Shown here: one piece after another, positions 35,854-44,536 of the stretch
Layout: each line of letters begins with the position of its first letter
How positions within the stretch are numbered: the stretch's first letter is position 1
Origin: Paracoccaceae bacterium
Lineage (GTDB): Bacteria > Pseudomonadota > Alphaproteobacteria > Rhodobacterales > Rhodobacteraceae
Assembly: GCA_902602765.1 (NCBI GenBank)
Contig: CACKSH010000002.1
Coordinates: forward strand, 1-64,000
Direction: 5' to 3'
Length of the DNA stretch: 64,000 nt
The notes under the pieces: generated by a model
What the model saw: the letters and a program-made list of their open reading frames with translations, nothing else
Told to the model about the DNA's origin: nothing
Databases searched by the model: none
Made by a program: the position numbers and the translations under genes

Positions 35854-35949
35854 TGGCGAAAGAGCGTGGGAGTCGAACCCACCAGAGACGTGGTACGCCT
35901 CTCACTAGATTTGAAGTCTAGGCGCCCCACCAGGGTGCGATCCTCTTCC
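35854..35949 (-). tRNA. selC: tRNA-Sec (anticodon UCA)
   Basis: A 96-nt tRNA with features unique to tRNA-Sec: UCA anticodon in the loop ACTTCAAAT flanked by a CTAGA/TCTAG stem, a long variable arm (GAGAGGCGTACC-ACGTCTC), T-arm GTGGG-TTCGACT-CCCAC, and an encoded GCCA 3' end. The acceptor stem has seven clear pairs (GGAAGAG with CTCTTTC, one G-U), and the eighth position, expected paired in bacterial tRNA-Sec, is G opposite G. The D stem also has one mismatch. It lies just downstream of selB on the same strand. Confidence 0.93.
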
Positions 35950-35957
35950 ACATATTC

Positions 35958-37883
35958 TTATTTCTTACCCAAAACATTTGACATAGGCTGCCGCAAGCGA
36001 CGCAAGTCACCCACACGTGTAGTAAAGCCCACCTGATCAAAATATTCCAGCACATCTATAATAAAATTTCGGCCCATTCTTACCTCGTCTCGAAAATCGC
36101 TTGTTGAAAATAGCCCGTCCACTGATTTAGACGCTAATTTCTCTGCCGTGATTTTAAGAGTTGTTACTAAAGTTGAAGGTACGTAGCGATTTTTTCCCAC
36201 TGGGATAAAATCACCGAGCTTTACACCAATTTTCAAGGTCTTTTCGAGTACAGAAACTTCAGTGCCAATTTGGTGAGCTGCCTGCTGTAGACTTGGAGGA
36301 GTTCCACCATCTGGCGCTAGAATATTTGCCGCGATTGTTAGAATAGCTTTTTCTTGCTCAGAAAAGTGAATATTATGTGATGGTAAATAAAACCGGCTAC
36401 CATTTACGCAAATTCGCTTTTCAGAAATCATTATTTTTAGCGCTAGCTTCAGGCTATCTTCCTCAAAAAAGACCCCAAGTTGTACCTTTATGTCCTTAAT
36501 ACTTGCCCCAATCGATTTTGGTTTACTTCTATGAATACTTCCTACCGCACTCAGAATTAGGGCCATTAATTCGCGCCAACGAGACTCACAAAAAATTCGC
36601 TCTTTTGGAGCATCTCCTACCCGCAATAATCCTAATGAAACTATCATTGCATCTATTTGATCAGATGGGAGATTGTGTGAGATTGCAAATGGCTGCAACT
36701 GCACACCACTTTCGCTATGCGTTGCTAATGCTTGAAGGACCACCGCTGTGTTTTCTTTATTCATGGCTTTTAAGATAGCAATGCGACTCGGTTTAGCCCG
36801 GCCTCGTTTAAATGAGAATGGATCGATTATATGCCCACCTGCAATTGTACGTTGCGCAGATTGATCGCGCAGAACAAAGCGGTCTCCACAAAGAGCAAAT
36901 GCATCATGAGGCAGGACCAGTTGGGCTAAGCCACTTGCTCCTGGTGGAATGTTTCCACCTGACAAAACGGCCACCCTTGCTGGCAAATGATCTGATCCGA
37001 TGTGCAAGTGTGTTGGGGTCCAATGTTTTAAGGGTTTGGTTTCGGTTTTTAACACTTGCAAATTAACATCCATACGTCTTGTCGGGACATGTAGGTCGGA
37101 ATGCGCTAGCCATGTGCCACGCTTTATAGATTTTTCACCTACACCACGCCCAACGATGCTCAGCGCGCAGCGTTCACCAGCCTTTGCGCTGGCACGTATT
37201 TGGTTGTGAACCCGTATCTCACGGACACGGACAGAAGCTCCATTTGATAAGAGCGTCAAACTCTCCGCACTATGAACGGTTCCGGAGAATATCATCCCGG
37301 TCACAATCAAACCCACCCCTTTTAAATTAAAAGCTCGATCAATGGCCATTCTGAAGTAACCGCGAACTACCTTAGGTTTTCGAAATTTAGCACGGAACGT
37401 TAGCTCTTCTTTCAGAGCCTCAATACCAATTCCTTTTGGAGCACAAACGGGATAAATTGCATGGTCCCGATTTCCCTGTTCTTTAAGAAAGTTATTGACC
37501 TGCTTGCTAACCGCTGACAGTTCATCTGGTGCCACACGATCAATCTTGGTCAATACAATTAAAATATTTCTGATACCAAGTAGATCGAGTATAGCAAGAT
37601 GCTCACGCGTTTGAGGCATTACACCATCATCTGCTGCTATTACCAAAAGACCCAAATCAATTCCGGCTACACCCGCCAACATATTGCGAATAAACTTCTC
37701 GTGTCCAGGGACATCAACAAACCCTAGGACCTCACCGTCTGACAGAATGTTGTAGGCGAACCCAAGATCTACCGTTAGCCCACGCGCCTTTTCTTCTGGC
37801 AAACGATCTGTATTGGTACCCGTCAGTGCTTTTATTAACTCAGTCTTACCGTGGTCCACATGCCCAGATGTTGCAACAATCAT
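35958..37883 (-). CDS. selB: Selenocysteine-specific elongation factor
   Basis: A 641-residue SelB. The GTPase domain has GHVDHGKTELIKALTG (G1), DVPGHEKFIRNMLAG (G3) and VLTKIDRVAPDEL (G4), close to EF-Tu. Domains II and III follow to about residue 345 (GDRFVLRDQSAQRTIAGG). The C-terminal 290 residues contain winged-helix repeats that bind the SECIS hairpin, for example KLGDFIPVGKNRYVPSTLVTTLKI and LFSTSDFRDEVRMGRNFIIDVLEYFDQVGFTTRVGDLRRL. The start overlaps the selA stop by ATGA, so selA and selB are coupled. It delivers Sec-tRNA to UGA in the neighbouring selenoprotein mRNA. Confidence 0.95.
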   Translation of the reverse strand: MIVATSGHVDHGKTELIKALTGTNTDRLPEEKARGLTVDLGFAYNILSDGEVLGFVDVPGHEKFIRNMLAGVAGIDLGLLVIAADDGVMPQTREHLAILDLLGIRNILIVLTKIDRVAPDELSAVSKQVNNFLKEQGNRDHAIYPVCAPKGIGIEALKEELTFRAKFRKPKVVRGYFRMAIDRAFNLKGVGLIVTGMIFSGTVHSAESLTLLSNGASVRVREIRVHNQIRASAKAGERCALSIVGRGVGEKSIKRGTWLAHSDLHVPTRRMDVNLQVLKTETKPLKHWTPTHLHIGSDHLPARVAVLSGGNIPPGASGLAQLVLPHDAFALCGDRFVLRDQSAQRTIAGGHIIDPFSFKRGRAKPSRIAILKAMNKENTAVVLQALATHSESGVQLQPFAISHNLPSDQIDAMIVSLGLLRVGDAPKERIFCESRWRELMALILSAVGSIHRSKPKSIGASIKDIKVQLGVFFEEDSLKLALKIMISEKRICVNGSRFYLPSHNIHFSEQEKAILTIAANILAPDGGTPPSLQQAAHQIGTEVSVLEKTLKIGVKLGDFIPVGKNRYVPSTLVTTLKITAEKLASKSVDGLFSTSDFRDEVRMGRNFIIDVLEYFDQVGFTTRVGDLRRLRQPMSNVLGKK

Positions 37884-39304
37884 CCGACTTTTAAGCCCTT
37901 CAAGTTTTCAACAAAGCCCTTTTCGTCTTCGAGACACCTAAGGTCGAACCAAAGCGCATCACCAGAAATACGGCCAATCACTGGAATTTGTAGTTTCCGA
38001 AAGGCCTGTGCAAGATTTTCCAGAGTTTTGCCGGAACGTCGAAGATCAGGCCGTGCTATCTTAAGCGCAGCGCTTTGCAGCCTGTCGACCGGCAATGCTC
38101 CGCTGCCCACCTGGCTATATGTTTGTTCAACTGTAACTTTACATAGTTCTAAGCACTCCTGAAGTACCTTGGCCAGACGATGCGCCAGCTTTTCAATTTC
38201 GACAGGGTCACGCGTAAGTAGGCGTAACGTCGGTAACTCTTCAGCCAAACGTTTGGTGTCAGTATACAGGCAAAGCACAGCCTGGAGGGCAGCCAAAGTA
38301 ACTTTGTCAGGCCGCATAGCCCGAGTCATAGGGCTTCGCTTAATCTTTTCTATCAAATCACAGCGACCAGCAATTATCCCTGACTGTGGTCCCCCAAGAA
38401 GCTTGTCACCACTAAAGGTCACCAGATCAGCGCCAGATTTCAATGCATCAGAGACAGTTGTTTCATAGGGAAGGTTATAAGGCTCCAAGTCAATAAGTGT
38501 GCCACTGCCCAAATCTATAATGAAGGGTAAGTCGTGATTATGCGCAATCCTAGAGAGCTCTCTCTCTGAAACACTTTTGGTGAACCCTTTAATCTCGAAG
38601 TTACTGGTATGAACCTTCATTATTAACGCAGTCTTTGAACTAATTACTGACTCAAAATCTGCTTCGTTCGTGCGATTGGTTGTACCAACCTCAACTAGCT
38701 TACAACCTGCGCGGGCCATGATATCCGGCATTCGGAAAGATCCACCAATTTCAATCAACTCACCGCGTGAAACAGGGACCTCCTTGCGACGCGCTAAGCA
38801 GTTTAGCATCAACAAAACAGCAGCGGCGTTATTGTTGACGACAAGCGCAGCTTCTGCCCCAGTCAATTGGCATATCAAAATTTCCGCATGCTTATGTCGA
38901 TCACCACGTTTACCTGTTTTTAAATCAAATTCTACATTGCTTGCGCCTCGGGCAACATTAACCATTGCCTGTATTGCAGATTCAGGTAGAGGGGCGCGGC
39001 CGAGGTTGGTATGCAGTACTGTACCTGTTAGATTATAAACTGGGCGAATCGATGGAAGTAAAACGCGCTCTGTCTCTTCCAAAACTGATTGTAAGAGCGC
39101 AGCCATATTCGTAGATGCACCGGCCAATATACTCTGGCGTACATTTATCAAGACGCTTTGAACGCATCGCGTGACCAAATCCACACCATGCATGCTAACC
39201 AGTTTTTGCACTGATGGAGTATTCAAAAGAATATTCACTGATGGAATTTTTTTTGGCGCGTCGATTATTGTCATTTCGATTTCATTTGGCAATCTGCTAC
39301 TCAT
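37880..39304 (-). CDS. selA: L-seryl-tRNA(Sec) selenium transferase
   Basis: A 474-residue PLP enzyme that converts Ser-tRNA(Sec) to Sec-tRNA(Sec) with selenophosphate. Family motifs are RPVYNLTGTVLHTNLGRAPLP near residue 87, GASNVEFDLKTGKRGDRH near 120, VVNNNAAAVLLML near 155, and the PLP lysine Lys301 in TFSGDKLLGGPQSGI. Length is normal for bacterial SelA. First gene of the selA-selB-selC run; selD is convergent, so all four genes for selenocysteine insertion lie within about 4.6 kb. It diverges from the SBP56 gene with a 316-bp gap. Confidence 0.95.
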   Translation of the reverse strand: MSSRLPNEIEMTIIDAPKKIPSVNILLNTPSVQKLVSMHGVDLVTRCVQSVLINVRQSILAGASTNMAALLQSVLEETERVLLPSIRPVYNLTGTVLHTNLGRAPLPESAIQAMVNVARGASNVEFDLKTGKRGDRHKHAEILICQLTGAEAALVVNNNAAAVLLMLNCLARRKEVPVSRGELIEIGGSFRMPDIMARAGCKLVEVGTTNRTNEADFESVISSKTALIMKVHTSNFEIKGFTKSVSERELSRIAHNHDLPFIIDLGSGTLIDLEPYNLPYETTVSDALKSGADLVTFSGDKLLGGPQSGIIAGRCDLIEKIKRSPMTRAMRPDKVTLAALQAVLCLYTDTKRLAEELPTLRLLTRDPVEIEKLAHRLAKVLQECLELCKVTVEQTYSQVGSGALPVDRLQSAALKIARPDLRRSGKTLENLAQAFRKLQIPVIGRISGDALWFDLRCLEDEKGFVENLKGLKVG

Positions 39305-39620
39305 TTTTATTTTATATATTCTTTAATGCCAGAAATAAGTTTCATAATCCCCTACTTTAGAAATACTAAAGCACGAAATTTCAGAATCTTTTACAAGACT
39401 AATTCAATACCTATCATTCAGTAAATCAAAATTTGAAGATTGGTTATTTGGTGAGAATCGAAGTTTGTGTTATTCGTTCAAATATAGAAGACTGGGAGCT
39501 CGCTAAAATATTTAACTAGAGAGTAAGAGCTGCCATCTTACTATGCTCTGTGGCTGAGATTGGGGAAATCACAGCTGCAGTGTAAATAACTCTTTTAAGG
39601 GATAAAATGGGGAGAACAAT
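39305..39620. other. Divergent intergenic region selA / SBP56
   Basis: A 316-bp AT-rich stretch that must hold both promoters. The SBP56 side ends with GGGGAGAACAAT, a strong ribosome-binding site. I see no further gene, repeat or clear operator. Confidence 0.4.
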
Positions 39621-41027
39621 ATGAATAAACCAATGAAACCAGATCCTACTTTTCATGCATCGCCTATACTTGCGATGCGGGCACCAGTGGAAAATTTTGC
39701 ATTTACAATTATGCTTGGTAAAGACACATCACATCATGATGGCTTGGCAGTAATTGATTTAAGAAAAGATTCTAAAACCTATGGTGAAATCGTTCATCAA
39801 GTAATAGCACCAACAATCGGAGATGAATTTCATCACTTTGGGTGGAACGCCTGCTCTTCATCGTTGTCTCCACTTTCTGGACATGCTTTTCTAGAGCGAC
39901 GCTACCTAATTGTACCAGGTATAAGATCAAGCCGCATCTATATATTTGATGTCAAAGACCCGCTTAAGGCAAAAATTCACAAGGTTATAGAACCAGAGGA
40001 AGTATTCGAAAAAACCGGTTACTCAAGACCGCACACGATACATTGTGGGCCAGAAGGTATTTATGTCTCAACACTCGGTGGATCTGGGGAAGACGGAACT
40101 GACTCCCCACCAGGTATCTTTATAATGGACTGTGAAACTTTTGATATAATTGGTATTTATGAACTGGACCGTGGCGAACAGGATAAACATTACGACTTCT
40201 GGTGGAACCTGCCACAAAATTACATGGTAAGCTCGGAGTGGGGACTTCCCCCTCAATTCGAAAATGGTGTCGTGCCAGAAGACTTAGTAGGTGGTAAATA
40301 TGGACACAAAATCCATTTCTGGGATCTGAGAGCTCGTAAAAACATTCAAACGATTGATTTGGGTGAAAATTACCAAATGGCTCTTGAAATCAGACCTGCA
40401 CACGACCCAACAAAATCTTATGGCTTCTGTGGTGCAGTTGCTGATAATACCAACCTGCAAGGTGCAGTCTTTACTTGGTGGCGTGACGAGGACGGCAAAT
40501 GGCAAGCGAAGAAAACTATTGCAATTGACCCAAGACCAGAAGACCCAGAAGATCTTCCAGAAATCATAAAAGGTTTTGGAGCCGTACCAGTATTAATAAC
40601 AGATATTGATCTAAGCCTTGATGATAAATATCTCTACGTTGCGTGCTGGGGTATTGGAGAAATGCACCAATATGATGTTTCAGATCCATTCAATCCTGTT
40701 CTGGCAGGAAAAGTTGAGTTGGGTGGCATCGCCAAAGAAACAAAACATCCAAATGGTAAAGATTTTGTCTATGGGCCACAGATGGTTGAAGTCAGCCGTG
40801 ATGGGAAACGTGTCTATTGGACTAATTCCCTGTATTCGACTTGGGATGACCAATTTTATCCCCATCAAGAGGGAGGACAAATGGTCATGGCAAATGTTGG
40901 TGAAAATGGTGGTCTAACTATAGATCCCGATTTTTATGTAAATTTTCCTGAGAACATGCGTGCCCACCAAATTAGACTAGAGGGCGGGGATTGCTCTACA
41001 GATAGCTTCTGTTATCCATCAGTTTAG
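39621..41027 (+). CDS. Selenium-binding protein 56 family, probable methanethiol oxidase
   Basis: A 468-residue SBP56 protein, the family of bacterial methanethiol oxidase (MtoX) and human SELENBP1, which convert methanethiol to formaldehyde, sulfide and hydrogen peroxide. It shows the seven-bladed features GDEFHHFGWNACSSS, RPHTIHCGPEGIYVSTLG, HYDFWWNLPQNYMVSSEWG, LDDKYLYVACWGIGEMHQYDV and the C-terminal MRAHQIRLEGGDCSTDSFCYPSV. The histidines and the Cys in WNACSS are the expected copper or active-site residues. No signal peptide is seen. It would process methanethiol if a methylated sulfur compound is demethylated by the nearby DmdA-like proteins. A membrane protein gene follows at once. 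Confidence 0.9.
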   Translation: MNKPMKPDPTFHASPILAMRAPVENFAFTIMLGKDTSHHDGLAVIDLRKDSKTYGEIVHQVIAPTIGDEFHHFGWNACSSSLSPLSGHAFLERRYLIVPGIRSSRIYIFDVKDPLKAKIHKVIEPEEVFEKTGYSRPHTIHCGPEGIYVSTLGGSGEDGTDSPPGIFIMDCETFDIIGIYELDRGEQDKHYDFWWNLPQNYMVSSEWGLPPQFENGVVPEDLVGGKYGHKIHFWDLRARKNIQTIDLGENYQMALEIRPAHDPTKSYGFCGAVADNTNLQGAVFTWWRDEDGKWQAKKTIAIDPRPEDPEDLPEIIKGFGAVPVLITDIDLSLDDKYLYVACWGIGEMHQYDVSDPFNPVLAGKVELGGIAKETKHPNGKDFVYGPQMVEVSRDGKRVYWTNSLYSTWDDQFYPHQEGGQMVMANVGENGGLTIDPDFYVNFPENMRAHQIRLEGGDCSTDSFCYPSV

Positions 41028-41045
41028 AAATTGGAAGCTACTTCA

Positions 41046-41708
41046 ATGGCGGCCCTGTGGTGGGCTGTCATCCTTTCGGGTGCCTATCATGGCCTAAATC
41101 CTGGTATGGGTTGGCCACTTGCTGTTTCGGCTGCGCTCATGGAACGCAAAGCTGTTGCTATGCCAAAAGCGTTATTACTCTTAACTACTGGACACTTGTT
41201 GGCGATGATTGCGATTTTATTGCCGTTTTCTCTGATGATCTGGCTCATAGAAAGAGAATATGAGATAAGGTTAATTGCTAGTTTTATAGTAATAGGCATG
41301 GGTATCTATTTGCTCATCAACTCGAAACATCCAAGATATCTAGCTCGTATTCATCCAGCGAAATTAGGCTTGTGGTCATTCTTATCCGCCATCGCACATG
41401 GTGCCGCACTGATGCTAGTCCCGATTTATTTAGGAATTTGTCAGATTGCAGAAGATAACGGGAGTACGGAAAATTCAGGGCACCTCGCAGCCCAAAATTT
41501 AATGTCAAATGATTTGTTTACAGCGCTAGGAGTATCGTTAGTACATACGGTTTCAATGGGACTTGCAGGCGCATTTTTGGCAATTCTTGTATATTTTTGG
41601 CTTGGGCTCAAATTTATTTCACAAGCGTGGTTTAATTTGGATAAGATTTGGGCATGCAGTCTGATACTTGTCGGAGCATTTGGTCTTTATTTTAACGGTA
41701 CCCATTAA
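41046..41708 (+). CDS. Six-helix membrane protein with NicO-like HGLNPG motif
   Basis: About 220 residues from ATG 41046, preceded by GGAAG at 9 nt (a TTG at 41031 is a weaker choice). Six hydrophobic helices are predicted. Helix 1 ends with AYHGLNPGMGWPLAVS, resembling the histidine-containing H-x-L-x-P-G motif of nickel/cobalt (NicO/RcnA-type) and HupE-like transporters, and helix 4 has FLSAIAHGAALMLVP with a second His. It follows the SBP56 gene closely and is probably co-transcribed. SBP56 enzymes use a metal (copper is reported for methanethiol oxidase), so a metal supply role is attractive but unproven. Confidence 0.6.
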   Translation: MAALWWAVILSGAYHGLNPGMGWPLAVSAALMERKAVAMPKALLLLTTGHLLAMIAILLPFSLMIWLIEREYEIRLIASFIVIGMGIYLLINSKHPRYLARIHPAKLGLWSFLSAIAHGAALMLVPIYLGICQIAEDNGSTENSGHLAAQNLMSNDLFTALGVSLVHTVSMGLAGAFLAILVYFWLGLKFISQAWFNLDKIWACSLILVGAFGLYFNGTH

Positions 41709-41850
41709 TTAAACTAATCTAGCAATTGAAATCAGGCCACTTACCCAAGACAGGTTTTATGATGCGTTGCTCTACCTCTACGACCTCTATTAAGAACCAA
41801 AACTAACCCTAAAATAAATGGTGCTTTATTAATAGTTTCAGAAAGATATA

Positions 41851-43308
41851 TTAATTTTCATTGCGGACTGAAAGCTGTGATGTCTCAAATAACCAAGCTA
41901 TGTTATTATCTTCAAGTGGGGTTGGATAATCCCCAGTAAAGCAATGATCTGTAAATGCTGGATTGGTGTCATCACGGCCTTTTTCGTGTCCCATTGCTCT
42001 ATAAAGTCCATCAACTGATAGGAAAGATAAACTATCAGCACCAATGTATGTAGCCATTTCCTTCTCTGACTTCAGTGAAGCTAACAATTGTGCCTTTTCT
42101 GGAGTATCAATACCATAAAAGTCTGGATATTTAATTGGTGGAGAAGCAATTTTCATATGAACTTCTCGAGCACCAGCTTGACGCATCAATTCCACTATTT
42201 TCACTGATGTCGTGCCGCGCACAATCGAGTCGTCAATTAGCACAACTTTTTTACCACTTACCGCATTTCTGTTAATGTTATGCTTGAGTTTGACACCAAA
42301 ATCACGTGTTGATTGCTGTGGCTCAATGAAAGTCCTGCCCACGTAATGGTTTCTAATTATTCCTAATTCGAAAGGTAGTCCCGCAGCTTCAGCATAACCT
42401 AAGGCAGCTGGTACCCCGCTGTCTGGTACTGGAACAACTATATCGGCAGAACAGGGTGCTTCAGCAGCAAGCTCATGACCAAAGTTTTTGCGGCATTCAT
42501 AAATACTCTTCTCTCCAAAAACACTATCTGGCCGCGCAAAGTAGATATATTCAAAAATACATGGTCTTTTTTTCATTGCAGGGAACGGCTTTATACTTTC
42601 TACGTTTCCACCAGAGATCACGACTACCTCTCCATTCTCCACCTCTCGAACAAACTTTGCTCCGATAATATCTAATGCGCATGTTTCAGAAGATAATATG
42701 AATTGGTCTTCAAGCTTGCCTAAAATAAGTGGACGTATACCCAGAGGATCTCTGGCACCTATTAATTTGTCATCTGTCAAAGCAACTAATGCATAGGCAC
42801 CATCAATTTGTCTTAACGCATCAACAAAACGATTGATTGCTCCATTACTTTTCGAACGAGCTATCAACTGGAGGAGTACCTCTGTATCAGATGTTGATTG
42901 AAAAATAGCTCCACTCTGGACCAATTCATTTCGTAATTTTAAGGCATTTGTTAAATTACCATTATGTGCAATTGCAAACCCGCCCACGGAGAGATCAGCA
43001 AATAGTGGCTGAACATTTCTCAACGCTGGCTCGCCTGTTGTCGAATATCTTACATGGCCCATGGCCATTTGACCTTGCATTCTTTCTATTACTCGCTTTT
43101 TCGTGAAGTGATCACTTACGAGACCAATACGTCTTTCTGAATGGAACCTTTTACCATCAAAACTAACGATACCCGCCGCTTCTTGACCTCGATGCTGTAA
43201 AGCATGTAATCCCAGAGCTGTTACCGCTGCAGCTTCTTCATGGCCAGAAATACCAAATACGCCACATTCTTCGCGCAATTTATCATCTGCTTCGTCCCAA
43301 AGATACAT
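41851..43308 (-). CDS. purF: Amidophosphoribosyltransferase
   Basis: About 485 residues from ATG 43308 (MYLWDEADDKLREEC); ATG 43320 is the alternative. First step of purine synthesis: PRPP plus glutamine to phosphoribosylamine. The class-II glutaminase nucleophile is the Cys in REECGVFGISG, exposed after propeptide cleavage. HALQHRGQEAAGI, MGHVRYSTTGEP and the PRPP-binding VVLIDDSIVRGTTSVKIVELMRQAGA are full and normal. C-terminus ends with short GDYPTPL. It stands alone on the minus strand, flanked by intergenic gaps of 140 and 230 bp, with no pur neighbours. Confidence 0.96.
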   Translation of the reverse strand: MYLWDEADDKLREECGVFGISGHEEAAAVTALGLHALQHRGQEAAGIVSFDGKRFHSERRIGLVSDHFTKKRVIERMQGQMAMGHVRYSTTGEPALRNVQPLFADLSVGGFAIAHNGNLTNALKLRNELVQSGAIFQSTSDTEVLLQLIARSKSNGAINRFVDALRQIDGAYALVALTDDKLIGARDPLGIRPLILGKLEDQFILSSETCALDIIGAKFVREVENGEVVVISGGNVESIKPFPAMKKRPCIFEYIYFARPDSVFGEKSIYECRKNFGHELAAEAPCSADIVVPVPDSGVPAALGYAEAAGLPFELGIIRNHYVGRTFIEPQQSTRDFGVKLKHNINRNAVSGKKVVLIDDSIVRGTTSVKIVELMRQAGAREVHMKIASPPIKYPDFYGIDTPEKAQLLASLKSEKEMATYIGADSLSFLSVDGLYRAMGHEKGRDDTNPAFTDHCFTGDYPTPLEDNNIAWLFETSQLSVRNEN

Positions 43309-43541
43309 TACAATCCTCATAATTTAGGTTTATGGGAAGACTAATTAACATTAGCCCTGTCATCAGACTGAATACAAGCAACATCAGCAGATAATCTGTT
43401 TAAAAAGCAAGTCAAACTATTGAAAACTGACATTTCTTGAAAAAGCTAATTCCCCAAAATCCTAGTACAATAAAAAAAATTACAAGGAGAACCAAAGGTG
43501 CAACGATAAAATATCGGGAGTCGACAAAAGCAATGCTCCGA

Positions 43542-44327
43542 TCAATCGGTTAGAGCAAAAACAAAGTCCTTGAGCTCTTCTGCGACGATCTCGCCAGCTT
43601 CGAGCAAAAGCGAATGCTTTAGATCCTGCAGGATCACCAGTTTAGCATCATCAAGGGCATCTGCAATTTCTTCGTTGAGACGCGGAGGACAGCCGCCATC
43701 AAATTCACCCGTAAGCACCAGCGACGGAACCTTGATTTCACCCAACCATGGTGACATTTCTGTGGTTGCATAAATCCGAAAGACATTCAGAAAAACGTCA
43801 GCATTGGTGCCGATCACCTGATCAAGACGGCGGTGGACAATATCAGGGTGATTTTTAATAAAATAGTCCGTAAACCAGCGATCAGTTAATGTTTCCAGCA
43901 CATTTGGAATACCACGATCTTCCATGGCTTTAACAACCGCCATTACTTTGGTGCAATCATCTGGCGTTCTGAACGCCGCGGTTGAAAGCAACCCTAAAGA
44001 CAGCACATGATCAGGATATGCCCTTGCATAGGCAGGACCAATCATGCCGCCAAGGGAATGGCCAGCAAAGTGTGCCTTTTCAAAACCGGTTTCTTGTCTG
44101 ATATATTCAAGGTCTTGAACCAAATCATCAAGGCCAAATTCCCCATCAGGCAAAGGTGATTCCCCATGGCCACGCAGATCATAAGTCACCACTGTGAAAA
44201 ATGGCGTCAAAATCGGCATCAGTTTCGCCCAAGTATTTCGTGCCGCACCAATCCCATGGATCAGAAATAGTGGCGGCCCCTCCCCTTCAATAGAACAAGC
44301 ACATGGAATAAAGGCCGGTTTGGCCAT
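43542..44327 (-). CDS. Alpha/beta-fold hydrolase
   Basis: A 261-residue alpha/beta hydrolase. The oxyanion loop is LFLIHGIGAARNTW, the nucleophile elbow is FAGHSLGGMIGPAYA (Ser near 97), the acidic residue is in VLTGEFDGGCPPRLNEEIADAL, and the His is in LQDLKHSLLLEA. It resembles 3-oxoadipate enol-lactonase and homoserine-lactone-type esterases. Its ATG overlaps the tautomerase stop (TAATG), making it the third gene of a flavin monooxygenase, tautomerase, hydrolase operon that looks like a ring- or lactone-degradation module. Substrate unknown. Confidence 0.85.
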   Translation of the reverse strand: MAKPAFIPCACSIEGEGPPLFLIHGIGAARNTWAKLMPILTPFFTVVTYDLRGHGESPLPDGEFGLDDLVQDLEYIRQETGFEKAHFAGHSLGGMIGPAYARAYPDHVLSLGLLSTAAFRTPDDCTKVMAVVKAMEDRGIPNVLETLTDRWFTDYFIKNHPDIVHRRLDQVIGTNADVFLNVFRIYATTEMSPWLGEIKVPSLVLTGEFDGGCPPRLNEEIADALDDAKLVILQDLKHSLLLEAGEIVAEELKDFVFALTD

Positions 44328-44521
44328 TAGCTTTTGTCGCGATCAGCAAAAGCGATACCGCCGCGCCCCCATTCATCTTGGCTAACATCTGTAAGGATCA
44401 CATTAACTGACTCAGGACTTGCACCTGTGGCACGACAAAACCCATCAGTGACCTCACTGATGATTTTGCGCTTTTGATCACGATCACGACCTTCAAACAT
44501 TTCAACACGGATGATTGGCAT
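44327..44521 (-). CDS. 4-oxalocrotonate tautomerase family protein
   Basis: A 64-residue tautomerase. The mature protein starts with Pro (MPIIRVEMFEGRD), the catalytic N-terminal base of the family, and ends with a short beta-hairpin ADRDKS. GFCRATGASPESVNVILTDVSQDEWGRGG matches the helix-strand-loop pattern of 4-OT, including a Trp near residue 52. Subunits of this size form hexamers in the cytoplasm. It lies between the LLM flavin enzyme (15 bp upstream) and the hydrolase it overlaps, so it probably isomerises an unsaturated keto acid made in that pathway. Confidence 0.88.
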   Translation of the reverse strand: MPIIRVEMFEGRDRDQKRKIISEVTDGFCRATGASPESVNVILTDVSQDEWGRGGIAFADRDKS

Positions 44522-44536
44522 ATAACCCTCTCTAAT

